DNA from: Saxibacter everestensis
GTDB taxonomy: Bacteria; Actinomycetota; Actinomycetes; Actinomycetales; Brevibacteriaceae
Length of the DNA: 64,000 bases
Direction: 5' to 3'
Assembly (NCBI RefSeq): GCF_025787225.1
Contig: NZ_CP090958.1
Location: 1,269,856-1,333,855, forward strand
Shown here: piece after piece, positions 41,423 through 48,902 of the stretch
Position numbering within the stretch: the stretch's first letter is position 1
Layout: each line of letters starts with the position of its first letter
Notes under the pieces: model-generated
Databases searched by the model: none
What the model was told of the DNA's origin: nothing
What the model saw: the letters and a program-made list of their open reading frames with translations, nothing else
Translations under genes and position numbers: made by a program

Positions 41423-42151
41423 GTGACACTTTATCGCGACGAAGCCATCGTGCTGCGCACCCACAAACTGGGCGAGGCCGATCGCATCGTCACGCTGCTC
41501 ACCAGGCAGCACGGCCAGGTCCGGGCCGTGGCCAAGGGTGTGCGGCGCACCAAGTCGAAATTCGGTTCGCGGCTTGAACCTTTTATGCTGGTCGACGCCC
41601 AGCTGCATCAGGGGCGGAACCTCGACATCGTCACGCAGGTCGCCACGCTTGAACCTTTCGGCGGCGCGATCGTCGCCGATTACGGCAGCTACACGGCCGC
41701 TTCGGCGATGTGCGAGACCAGTGCCCGGCTGACCGAGGCCGACAGCGCCACGCTGCAGCAGTTCCTGCTGCTCAGCGGAGCGCTGCGATCGCTGAGCCGT
41801 CGTGAGCACGCCGCAAGCCTGATCCTGGACGCGTATTTGCTCCGCGCGCTGGCCATCGCGGGCTGGGCGCCATCCTTCACCGAATGTGCGCGTTGCTCGC
41901 GTCCCGGACCGCATCGTGCCTTCGTGCCGGTACTTGGCGGGGCGGTTTGTTCCGGCTGCCGTCCGCCGGGGGCCGCGGCTCCGGCCCCCGAGACGGTACT
42001 TCTGCTGGCCGCGCTGCTCAGCGGAAACTGGGCCTCGGCCGACAGCGCCGACGCACGGACCCAGCGAGAGGCGAGCGGCCTGGTTTCGGCGTACCTGCAG
42101 TGGCATCTGGAACGAGGACTGCGGTCGTTGCGGATGGTCGAACGCGCATGA
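41423..42151 (+). CDS. recO: DNA repair protein RecO
   Basis: 242-residue RecF-pathway mediator that loads RecA and anneals DNA. The N-terminal OB-fold starts [38 protein letters not shown]. The C-terminal helical domain contains a zinc site, CARCSRPG...CSGC. GTG is 6 bp after GAGAAT (41411-41416), a leaderless start. Its stop overlaps uppS (ATGA). Confidence 0.93.
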   Translation: MTLYRDEAIVLRTHKLGEADRIVTLLTRQHGQVRAVAKGVRRTKSKFGSRLEPFMLVDAQLHQGRNLDIVTQVATLEPFGGAIVADYGSYTAASAMCETSARLTEADSATLQQFLLLSGALRSLSRREHAASLILDAYLLRALAIAGWAPSFTECARCSRPGPHRAFVPVLGGAVCSGCRPPGAAAPAPETVLLLAALLSGNWASADSADARTQREASGLVSAYLQWHLERGLRSLRMVERA

Positions 42152-42972
42152 CGGCTCGCGTGCCCCGGCGGGATCCGGCAACGGTCAGCCCCCCGCCGCC
42201 GCATCTTAGTGGCGCCGTGCCGCCGAACATTCCGCGCGCGGTGCTGCCGAAGCACATCGCGATCGTGATGGACGGAAACGGACGCTGGGCCAACGAGCGC
42301 GGACTACCACGAACCGCAGGCCATACCGCAGGTGAGGCCTCGCTGCTCGACGTCATCCACGGCGCGATCGACCTCGGTGTGCCGTACCTTTCGGCCTATG
42401 CGTTTTCCACCGAGAACTGGAAGCGATCACCGGATGAGGTGCGCTTCCTGATGGGCTTCAATCGAGACGTGATCCGCAGAAGGCGGGACGAGCTGCACGC
42501 GATGGGCGTCCGGGTCGTCTGGTCCGGGCGGCCGGGGCGGCTATGGAAGAGCGTGATCTCCGAGCTGCAGACCGCCGAGGAGCTGACCCGCGGAAACTCA
42601 ACGTTGACCCTGCAGTTCTGCGTGAACTACGGCGGCCGCGCCGAGATTTCCGATGCGATGGAACGCATTGCGGCGGACGTCGCACGCGGCGTGCTGAAGC
42701 CGGGCAAGGTCAATGAGAAGCTGATCTCGAAATACCTCTATGCGCCCGAGGTTCCCGATGTGGATCTGTTCCTGCGCTCGTCGGGGGAGCAGCGGCTCTC
42801 CAACTTCCTTCTCTGGCAGAGCGCGTACGCGGAGATGGTGTTTCAGGATGTACTGTGGCCGGATGTGGACCGGCGCACGCTCTGGGACGCGGTCGAAACC
42901 TATGCCCGCCGGGATCGACGATACGGCGGCGCCGTCGACCGAGCCGAGCAAACAGGCGAAACGGTCCGCTAA
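42148..42972 (+). CDS. uppS: Polyprenyl diphosphate synthase (isoprenyl transferase)
   Basis: 274-residue cis-prenyltransferase that makes the lipid carrier for cell-wall synthesis. Motifs: [13 protein letters not shown] with the Mg-binding Asp, [11 protein letters not shown], and [24 protein letters not shown] near the C-terminus. Coupled to recO by ATGA. The last codons (ETVR, stop) contain GCGAAACGGTCCGCT, a sequence repeated inverted 2.2 kb downstream at the far side of the acquired-looking island. Confidence 0.94.
   Translation: MTARVPRRDPATVSPPPPHLSGAVPPNIPRAVLPKHIAIVMDGNGRWANERGLPRTAGHTAGEASLLDVIHGAIDLGVPYLSAYAFSTENWKRSPDEVRFLMGFNRDVIRRRRDELHAMGVRVVWSGRPGRLWKSVISELQTAEELTRGNSTLTLQFCVNYGGRAEISDAMERIAADVARGVLKPGKVNEKLISKYLYAPEVPDVDLFLRSSGEQRLSNFLLWQSAYAEMVFQDVLWPDVDRRTLWDAVETYARRDRRYGGAVDRAEQTGETVR
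42957..42971. repeat. 15-bp island-flanking sequence, left copy
   Basis: GCGAAACGGTCCGCT at the uppS stop. The reverse complement occurs at about 45185-45199 and a near-copy in the same orientation at about 45126-45140. These bracket the short-gene island. Confidence 0.45.
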
Positions 42973-43072
42973 GGCGGAGCACGTCATCATCACGCAGACG
43001 CGCGAAGTCTCGCCGGGGCTGACACGCAAGGCACTGAAGGCGATCGACGAGCCGAAGGGGGAGCAGCAGTGA
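42973..43072 (+). pseudogene. 3' remnant of an unidentified gene
   Basis: An open frame runs through this stretch with a protein-like end (AEHVIITQTREVSPGLTRKALKAID, then EPKGEQQ), and its stop overlaps the next start as GTGA, the coupling used through the rest of the island. No start codon lies in the non-overlapping part: the frame only continues backwards inside uppS in another phase. I read it as the tail of a gene whose 5' part was lost at the junction. Confidence 0.4.
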
Positions 43073-43254
43073 GCACGACCATTGACGTCACCGCCACGAG
43101 GTGGAGCGGGGGATGGGAACTCGCGATCGACGGCGATCCCGTCACGCAGGTTCGCACCCTCGTGCGCGAGCAGCAGGTGAGCGTCGCGGACGCCGCGGCC
43201 CTTCTCGGCGTCTCCCGCGGCCGCGTCAGCCAACTCGACGAGGAGCACACATGA
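43069..43254 (+). CDS. Small HicB-like/helix-turn-helix protein
   Basis: 61-residue protein. The N-terminal half, TIDVTATRWSGGWELAIDG then DPVTQVRTL, resembles the beta-strand core of HicB-type antitoxins. The C-terminal half, QVSVADAAALLGVSRGRVSQL, is a helix-turn-helix. It could be an antitoxin-like DNA-binding protein. GTG start overlaps the previous stop, and its stop overlaps the next ATG. No intact toxin is adjacent, so the assignment is tentative. Confidence 0.5.
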   Translation: MSTTIDVTATRWSGGWELAIDGDPVTQVRTLVREQQVSVADAAALLGVSRGRVSQLDEEHT

Positions 43255-43841
43255 GCGCCCGTCCGATCTTCACCGGCCTCTCCCAGCTCCCCCCATCCGC
43301 TCGCGACTCGCTCGCTCGCGGTGAGGAGCCGCTGGCATGGGACACGGTGGCGCTGTGGGGTGAAGATCGCATAGGTCGAAGCGCACCTCCCAAGGCGATC
43401 GAGGGATTCGACCTCAACCCGATCAGCGCCGTATTGAGCGGACCGGTCGTGCTCGACCCGGGACTGTTCGAGCGCTGGGTCTGCGGGGTGGCGCTCACTG
43501 GGCACACGGGGTCCGTGGCAGCGAGCCTGGGACGCGCGCTACGGCCGCTGGGTGAGGCGCGACTCGCGGTAACCACTGAGCGGCTCATCGTCTACGAAGA
43601 GGGCGATCTGATCACGAGCAAGGACCTGGTGAGCGGGCGCAGGCTCGCTCACCGGGAGGCCACCGAAGTGTGGTCCATCGCGCGATCCGCCGTACTCGAT
43701 GCCACCCGTCGATCGCGCCCATTCATGACCGGGCGGCTCATCATCAGGTTCACAGACTTTTCGAGCGCGGCTTTGATGTGCGGAATCTTCAGTCCGCGCG
43801 GCGCCCACCGCCTTCGCGACGCCCTGCGCGCCGGAGAATGA
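43251..43841 (+). CDS. Hypothetical protein with PH-like C-terminal region
   Basis: 196-residue soluble protein I do not recognise by name. Residues ~110-195 read like a bacterial PH/GRAM-type fold: ARLAVTTERLIVYEEGDLI, EVWSIARSAVLDATRR, GRLIIRFTDFSSAA and a closing helix HRLRDALRAG. The N-terminal part is helical and polar. ATG overlaps the previous stop (ATGA) and the next start overlaps its own stop, so it is in the middle of a tight operon. Confidence 0.55.
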   Translation: MSARPIFTGLSQLPPSARDSLARGEEPLAWDTVALWGEDRIGRSAPPKAIEGFDLNPISAVLSGPVVLDPGLFERWVCGVALTGHTGSVAASLGRALRPLGEARLAVTTERLIVYEEGDLITSKDLVSGRRLAHREATEVWSIARSAVLDATRRSRPFMTGRLIIRFTDFSSAALMCGIFSPRGAHRLRDALRAGE

Positions 43842-44019
43842 ATGAACTCACGGCCGACAACGTCCGCTTTCGTGATCGCGAGCGGATCGCCGAACTGTCG
43901 GTGGGGCCAAGGCCGAGTACGGCGACTCAACGCCCCGTGGGCAGTTCGCGAAGATGCAGCTCTACCTCGAGCTGCTCGGCCTGCTGCCTCTGCCCGGCGA
44001 TGCTAGCCTGGGGCGATGA
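43838..44019 (+). pseudogene. Frameshifted short gene
   Basis: The frame opens with MNELTADNVRFRDRERIAEL at an ATGA overlap. Near 43904 the protein-like sequence moves to another phase (AKAEYGDSTPRGQFAKMQLY then LELLGLLPLPGDASLGR). That second phase ends in a TGA overlapping the ATG at 44016. One base appears to be missing around 43904; restored, it would encode ~60 residues. Family unknown. A sequencing error is the alternative. Confidence 0.5.
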
Positions 44020-44249
44020 GCGAGCAATCAGACGCCGCCGCGGAGCAGCGTCCGGTGAAGAAAAACGGCTGGAAACGGACTGCGAGCGCGGTGAGCGGCG
44101 GCTTGGGTTGTCTGGCACTGCTCGTCGGGTTGGCCGTCGCAGCCATCGGGGTGTTGGCCATCTTTTTCGATGACCCCACCTTTTGGATCGCGGCGGTGGC
44201 GCTCGTCGTCGCCTTTGCCGCCTTCAAGAATCGCAAGCGCGGCCCGTAG
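44016..44249 (+). CDS. Small two-helix membrane protein
   Basis: 77-residue protein with a polar basic N-terminus and two hydrophobic helices, LGCLALLVGLAVAAIGVLAI and FWIAAVALVVAFAAF, ending NRKRGP. No family recognised. ATG overlaps the end of the frameshifted frame, and the next gene follows after 42 bp. Confidence 0.6.
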   Translation: MSEQSDAAAEQRPVKKNGWKRTASAVSGGLGCLALLVGLAVAAIGVLAIFFDDPTFWIAAVALVVAFAAFKNRKRGP

Positions 44250-44291
44250 GTCGTCGCCGCCGCCCGAAGGGGGCGCCGGTATGATCGACGC

Positions 44292-44843
44292 ATGGACGGA
44301 CTCTTCGAAGACAACCAGCTGTTCATGCAGCGGGAGTCCTTCGACTACGTGATCACGGGGGCCGCCGGGGTCTCCCGTGCCGACTGGCGAATCACGGAGG
44401 GGAAGCAGGATGTCAAGCACCTGCTGCGGAGCCTGCTCACTCGATTCGCCACGCCGGGTGCCGAGTTCGGCCTGGTCGACGGTCAGGGTGTGCACCGCCT
44501 GGACATCGCGAGCGCGGCCGGAAGCACGGGAAAGGTGGACCTCACCGTCAGTGAGCCGGGAGGTGAGCTGGTGGGATCCGCCGCCACCGACGGTCGGAAG
44601 TTCACGGTCTTTCCGACCATCGTGCTCAGCGACGGTGCGGGGGAGCCTGTGGGCCACATGACGACGCGGCGAGAGCTGCGCGCCTACGACGTGTTCAGCC
44701 AGGAGACGGCTGTAATCGCCTTCGGCAGCTCGAGGCCGGTGTTCGGCAGGATGGTCTACGAGGTGAGTTTCACCGACAACGTGCCGACACGATCGCGGGT
44801 GCTGATCGTTGCTGCGCTGATTGGCTGGGACCTCTCGCGCTGA
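44292..44843 (+). CDS. Possible Tubby/LURP-like beta-barrel protein
   Basis: 183-residue protein. The opening LFMQRESFDYVITGAAGV, alternating strands through residues 40-165 and the closing hydrophobic stretch RSRVLIVAALIGWDLSR recall LURP-one/scramblase proteins (Tubby-like C-terminal fold), in which a beta-barrel surrounds a C-terminal helix. This is fold-level resemblance only and no motif proves it. Last gene of the island operon. Confidence 0.5.
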   Translation: MDGLFEDNQLFMQRESFDYVITGAAGVSRADWRITEGKQDVKHLLRSLLTRFATPGAEFGLVDGQGVHRLDIASAAGSTGKVDLTVSEPGGELVGSAATDGRKFTVFPTIVLSDGAGEPVGHMTTRRELRAYDVFSQETAVIAFGSSRPVFGRMVYEVSFTDNVPTRSRVLIVAALIGWDLSR

Positions 44844-44893
44844 CGAGCGCGCCCGTTCTCGGTCGCTGCCCCGATGCCGGCGACCCGAGGATT

Positions 44894-44935
44894 CAGCCGC
44901 AGCCGCAGCCGCAGCCGCAGCCGCAGCCGCAGCCG
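44894..44935 (+). repeat. (CAGCCG)7 hexamer repeat
   Basis: Seven perfect tandem copies of CAGCCG, a slippage-prone microsatellite just after the last island gene. Confidence 0.85.
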
Positions 44936-44974
44936 ACCCGACGTCCCGGCGGGTCGGGTGCGTCGTCGCTCATG

Positions 44975-45120
44975 CTCACATGGCTCAAAGGGGCGTTAGT
45001 GTGAACCATGAAGGCCTCCGTTTGGACGAGCGAGCTTGGTAACCCACATCCTCCAGGGAGGCCTTCACTCAACCCGAGCGATCACAACCTCCCGGGGAAG
45101 TACAACTAGGCCGCGAAGAA
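44975..45120 (-). mobile_element. Probable insertion-sequence end fragment (IS481-like)
   Basis: On the minus strand an ATG at 45009 begins MVHTNAPLS, which resembles the N-terminus of IS481-family transposases, then loses similarity after about nine codons near the hexamer repeat. Upstream of that start is the inverted repeat TGAAGGCCTCC (45009-45019)/GGAGGCCTTCA (45057-45067), possibly from the element's end. No other part of the element is present. Family assignment is weak. Confidence 0.35.
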
Positions 45121-45126
45121 TCAACC

Positions 45127-45199
45127 GAAAACGGTCCGCTTTCTGGCTGAGGTCTGCCCTTATGAGGGCATGTTTCAACTAGAAAGCGGACCGTTTCGC
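45127..45199. terminator. Large nested hairpin downstream of the helicase
   Basis: AAACGGTCCGCTTTCT near 45129 pairs with AGAAAGCGGACCGTTT ending near 45196, with an inner stem GCCCT-TATG-AGGGC. It begins 27 bp after the helicase stop (minus strand) and could terminate it, or mark a mobile-element end. Confidence 0.5.
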
Positions 45200-45225
45200 G
45201 TGAGTGGACGCCGGGGTGGACCTAG

Positions 45226-47058
45226 TTAGTACGTCTTGCGTCCGGCTACTTTGTGCCGTGGCTTGCGGCCTGGGCCGTCGGAGCTCTTGCCCCCGCGGTA
45301 CTCCCGGTCGCCGCCACGGGACTCGTCCCGGTCACGGCCACCGAAGTCACGGCGCCCGCTGTCGTCGCGTCGTCCGCCGTGTTCCGGACGGCCCGGACGA
45401 CCGGAGTCACGGCGAAGCCGGATCAGCTCACCGGCAACCCGGGTGCGCTTCAGTGCCTGCCAGGTCGAGTCGGGAAGCTCGCTCGGAAGTTCGACCAGGC
45501 TGTGGTCGGAGCGGATGTCGATGTGGCCGATGTCGGACGAGTTGATGCCGCCCTCGTTCGCGATCGCACCGACGATGGCGCCGGGCTGTACCCGGTGCGC
45601 ACGGCCGACATCGAGCCGGTAGGTGGTGCGGTTTCCCGCCGGACGACGGTCGCCCCGGCTGCCCGGGCGACCCGCGCCAACACCCTTGCTGCGGCTGCCT
45701 GGTTCGGGCAGCGGCTCAACCGACAGCGACTGACCGTCGAGGACCATGGCCGCAAGCGCGGCAGCGATCTCGGTGGCCGGTACGTCGTGGGTGCGCTCGT
45801 ACTCCTCGACAACGGAACGCACCGTGCTGAGGTCCTCAGAGCTGAGTGCCTCGGTGATGCGCGCTGCGAAGCGCTCAGCCCGGGATGCATTGACGTCTTC
45901 GACGCTTGGCATCTCCAGTGGGCTGACCGGCTGACGGGTTGCGCGTTCGATGGAACGCAGCAGGTGCTTTTCCCGCGGCGTGACGAACAGGATCGCGTCG
46001 CCGGTACGTCCGGCGCGGCCGGTGCGGCCGATGCGGTGCACGTATGACTCGGTGTCGTGCGGGATGTCGTAGTTGACAACGAGGCTGATTCGCTCGACGT
46101 CAAGGCCGCGGGCCGCGACATCTGTCGCCACCAGGATGTCGATCTGGCCATCGCGCAGCTGATTGATCGTGCGTTCACGAGCCTGCTGGGGGATATCACC
46201 GTTGATTGCCGCCGCCGTGTAGCCGCGAGCCCGCAGCTTGTCGGCGAGGTCCTCGGTCGCTGACTTCGTCCGGACAAACATGATGATGCCGTCGTACTCT
46301 TCGACCTCGAGGATGCGGGTCAGCGCATCGAGCTTGTGCGAGTGCATGACGGACAGGAAGCGCTGACGGGTGTTGGCGCCGGTCGTGGTCTTCGACTTGA
46401 CCGTGATTTCACGTGGGTCGTTGAGGTACTTCGACGCAATCTTGCGGATCGAGCTGGGCATCGTCGCGGAGAACAGCGCAACCTGCTTGCTGTCCGGAGT
46501 CGTCGCCAGGATCTCTTCGACGTCCTGCTGGAAGCCCATCCGCAGCATCTCATCGGCCTCGTCGAGTACCAGGTACTCGAGCTGCGAAAGGTCCATGGTG
46601 CCCTTTTTCAGGTGGTCGATGACCCGGCCTGGGGTTCCGACAACTACCTGTGCGCCTCGGCGCAGACCCGCCAGCTGCGGACCGTAGCTCTGCCCGCCGT
46701 AGACGGGAAGAACGGTGAAACCTGGAAGGTGGGTGGCGTATGAGGCGAACGCCTCGGCGACCTGCAGGGCGAGCTCACGGGTTGGGGCCAGAACCAGTGC
46801 GGCCGGCGCCTTGCCGTGATGGCCACGCTCGGCCAGGTGCGAAAGAACGGGAACGGCGAACGCCGCGGTCTTGCCGGTACCGGTCTGCGCCAGTCCGACG
46901 ACGTCGCGGCCCTCAAGCAGTGGGGGGATGGTCACGGCCTGGATCGGCGTCGGCGTTTCGTAGCCGACGTCGCTCAGTGCGCGCAGTACCTTTTCGTTGA
47001 TTCCGAGTTCGGAAAACGGCGCGCGCTCGGTCTCGGTGGATGTTGGGGTATCAGACAT
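45226..47058 (-). CDS. deaD: DEAD-box RNA helicase with DbpA-type RNA-binding domain
   Basis: 610-residue ATP-dependent RNA helicase of the DeaD/CsdA type, acting in cold-adapted ribosome assembly and mRNA turnover. Core motifs: Q-motif PTPIQ, AQTGTGKT (I), PTRELALQ (Ia), VLDEADEML (II), SATMP (III), VATDVAARGLD (V), HRIGRTGRAGR (VI). A DbpA RNA-binding domain follows (TTYRLDVGRAHRVQPGAIVGAIANEGG), then an RG/D-rich tail. ATG 47058 follows only a weak ribosome site and a long upstream region. Confidence 0.93.
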   Translation of the reverse strand: MSDTPTSTETERAPFSELGINEKVLRALSDVGYETPTPIQAVTIPPLLEGRDVVGLAQTGTGKTAAFAVPVLSHLAERGHHGKAPAALVLAPTRELALQVAEAFASYATHLPGFTVLPVYGGQSYGPQLAGLRRGAQVVVGTPGRVIDHLKKGTMDLSQLEYLVLDEADEMLRMGFQQDVEEILATTPDSKQVALFSATMPSSIRKIASKYLNDPREITVKSKTTTGANTRQRFLSVMHSHKLDALTRILEVEEYDGIIMFVRTKSATEDLADKLRARGYTAAAINGDIPQQARERTINQLRDGQIDILVATDVAARGLDVERISLVVNYDIPHDTESYVHRIGRTGRAGRTGDAILFVTPREKHLLRSIERATRQPVSPLEMPSVEDVNASRAERFAARITEALSSEDLSTVRSVVEEYERTHDVPATEIAAALAAMVLDGQSLSVEPLPEPGSRSKGVGAGRPGSRGDRRPAGNRTTYRLDVGRAHRVQPGAIVGAIANEGGINSSDIGHIDIRSDHSLVELPSELPDSTWQALKRTRVAGELIRLRRDSGRPGRPEHGGRRDDSGRRDFGGRDRDESRGGDREYRGGKSSDGPGRKPRHKVAGRKTY

Positions 47059-47488
47059 GGTCAATGTGTGCTCTCTTCTGCTCGCGGGATATTCAACACG
47101 CTTATGCCGCTGCGGATTAGCGGCCGTCCCTCAGTGGCCGAATGCCTTGAGGGCTCACAATGAAGAGCACAACGTCCCTTGCAACCGATTTAGGTCGCGA
47201 CGCTAGGAAGGCATGGAAATGGCCAAATAAAGTTTGGGTGTGTGACCAGTCTAGCGGCTGCGTCGCCGATACCGTGCATCGACGGGACCGAAGTGACCGA
47301 CGCCTCATTTAGGAGCTGACGCTGGTTGGTGCCCCAGGCGTCGGTTGTGTCGCGCCCCAGGCGTCCGTTGTCTGGTGCCTCGGGCGTCGCGATTCCGGGC
47401 TTAAGGCGTTGTTGGATACCCTTGAGGTTCACACCACATTGGGCATCACCTTCCAAGGTTGGCCTGTCGATAATTAGGAGTAATTAAC
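47059..47488. other. Divergent intergenic region between deaD and glyS
   Basis: This 430-bp gap probably contains a long 5' untranslated region of the helicase on the minus strand, as is common for cold-inducible deaD genes. On the glyS side it holds three 23-bp repeats. I see no T-box hallmark (AGGGUGGNACCGCG-type sequence) ahead of glyS and no supported gene. Confidence 0.5.
47331..47396 (+). repeat. 23-bp imperfect tandem repeats upstream of glyS
   Basis: GCCCCAGGCGTCsGTTGT occurs at 47331 and 47354, and a diverged third copy starts at 47377, all with a 23-bp period. Function unknown; they lie about 90-160 bp before glyS. Confidence 0.6.
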
Positions 47489-48874
47489 TTGGCTTCTCCC
47501 AGCCGGCTCGATTCCGTTGTAGCGCTGGCCAAGCGCCGTGGCTTCGTCTTTCCTGCAGGTGAGATCTACGGCGGTACCCGGTCGGCCTGGGACTATGGAC
47601 CCCTCGGCGTCGAGTTGAAGGAAAACATCAAGCGCCAGTGGTGGCAGTCTGTTGTCAGGGGTCGCGACGATGTCGTCGGGCTCGACTCCGCAGTCATCCT
47701 GCCGAAGCGGGTCTGGGAGGCCTCCGGCCACGTGGAGGTGTTCACCGATCCGTTGGTGGAGTGCACCAATTGCCACAAGCGTTACCGCGCCGATCACCTG
47801 GTCGAAGAGTACGAGGAGAAGAAAGGGCGCGCCCCGGAGAACGGCCTGGCGGATGTCAACTGTGCGAACTGCGGCGTCAAGGGCGCCTGGACCGAACCGC
47901 AGAACTTCTCCGGCCTGCTGAAGACCTACCTCGGCGCCGTCGACAACGAAGAAGGCCTGCACTACCTTCGGCCTGAAACTGCGCAGGGTATCTTCGTTAA
48001 CTTCGCGAACGTGCTCGGCACCTCACGGAAGAAGCCGCCGTTCGGCATCGGTCAGATCGGTAAGTCATTTCGGAATGAGATCACCCCGGGAAACTTCATC
48101 TTCCGTACCCGCGAGTTCGAGCAGATGGAAATGGAATTCTTTGTCAGGCCGGGCGAGGACGAGGAATGGCACCAGTACTGGATCGATGAGCGGTTGTCCT
48201 GGTACACGGAGCTCGGAATCAACCCGGACAACCTGCGTCTGTACGAACACGAGCAGGACAAGCTCTCGCACTATTCCAAGCGCACCGTCGACATCGAGTA
48301 CCGGTTCGGCTTCACCGGCTCCCAGTGGGGCGAGCTGGAAGGCGTGGCGAACCGCACCGACTTCGACCTCAGCACGCATGCCGAGCATTCCGGCGCCGAC
48401 CTGTCGTACTTCGACCAGGCGTCCGGCGAACGCTGGACACCGTTCGTCATCGAGCCCGCCGCCGGCCTTACCCGTTCGCTGATGGCGTTCCTTGTCGACG
48501 CGTACACCGAGGACGAGGCGCCGAACACCAAGGGTGGGGTGGACAAGCGAACCGTGCTGAAGCTCGATCCACGGCTTGCGCCGATCAAGGCTGCGGTGCT
48601 TCCGCTGAGCCGCAATGAACGGCTTTCGCCAAAGGCCAAGGAACTCTCCGCTGAGCTTCGCAAGACCTGGAACGTCGACTTCGACGATGCGGGCGCTATC
48701 GGCCGGCGCTACCGCCGGCAGGACGAAATCGGAACGCCATTCTGCATCACCGTCGATTTCGACACCCTGGATGACGACGCCGTGACCATTCGGAAACGCG
48801 ATGACATGAGCCAGGAGCGGATTTCACTCGACAAGGTTCGAGGCTATCTGGCACAGGGTCTACTCGGGGCCTGA
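47489..48874 (+). CDS. glyS: Glycyl-tRNA synthetase (alpha2 type)
   Basis: 461-residue class II synthetase that charges tRNA-Gly. Motif 1 region, [15 protein letters not shown], motif 2 [25 protein letters not shown] and motif 3 [15 protein letters not shown] are intact. A Cys zinc insertion, CTNCHKRY...CANCG, lies at about residues 92-130. The anticodon-binding domain occupies the last 100 residues. The start is TTG, supported by AGGAG eight bases upstream. Confidence 0.94.
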   Translation: MASPSRLDSVVALAKRRGFVFPAGEIYGGTRSAWDYGPLGVELKENIKRQWWQSVVRGRDDVVGLDSAVILPKRVWEASGHVEVFTDPLVECTNCHKRYRADHLVEEYEEKKGRAPENGLADVNCANCGVKGAWTEPQNFSGLLKTYLGAVDNEEGLHYLRPETAQGIFVNFANVLGTSRKKPPFGIGQIGKSFRNEITPGNFIFRTREFEQMEMEFFVRPGEDEEWHQYWIDERLSWYTELGINPDNLRLYEHEQDKLSHYSKRTVDIEYRFGFTGSQWGELEGVANRTDFDLSTHAEHSGADLSYFDQASGERWTPFVIEPAAGLTRSLMAFLVDAYTEDEAPNTKGGVDKRTVLKLDPRLAPIKAAVLPLSRNERLSPKAKELSAELRKTWNVDFDDAGAIGRRYRRQDEIGTPFCITVDFDTLDDDAVTIRKRDDMSQERISLDKVRGYLAQGLLGA

Positions 48875-48902
48875 CCGGTTCCATCCAGGGGGCACCGAAA
48901 CG

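Larger units (their letters stand above)
44844..45225. other. Non-coding end of the island
   Basis: This 382-bp gap holds, in order, seven copies of the hexamer CAGCCG, a fragment that looks like the end of an insertion sequence, an 11-bp inverted repeat and a large nested hairpin before the helicase stop. I see no intact gene in it. Confidence 0.6.

Noticed and set aside
42740-42972. 5' part of a frame overlapping uppS in another phase
   Set aside because: Only its end beyond uppS looks protein-like; the overlapping part is a shadow of uppS.
44821-45042. Poly-alanine protein after the island's last gene
   Set aside because: It is translation of the CAGCCG repeat, without a ribosome site.
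47059-47488. T-box riboswitch for glyS
   Set aside because: No T-box consensus or specifier stem could be found in the upstream region.
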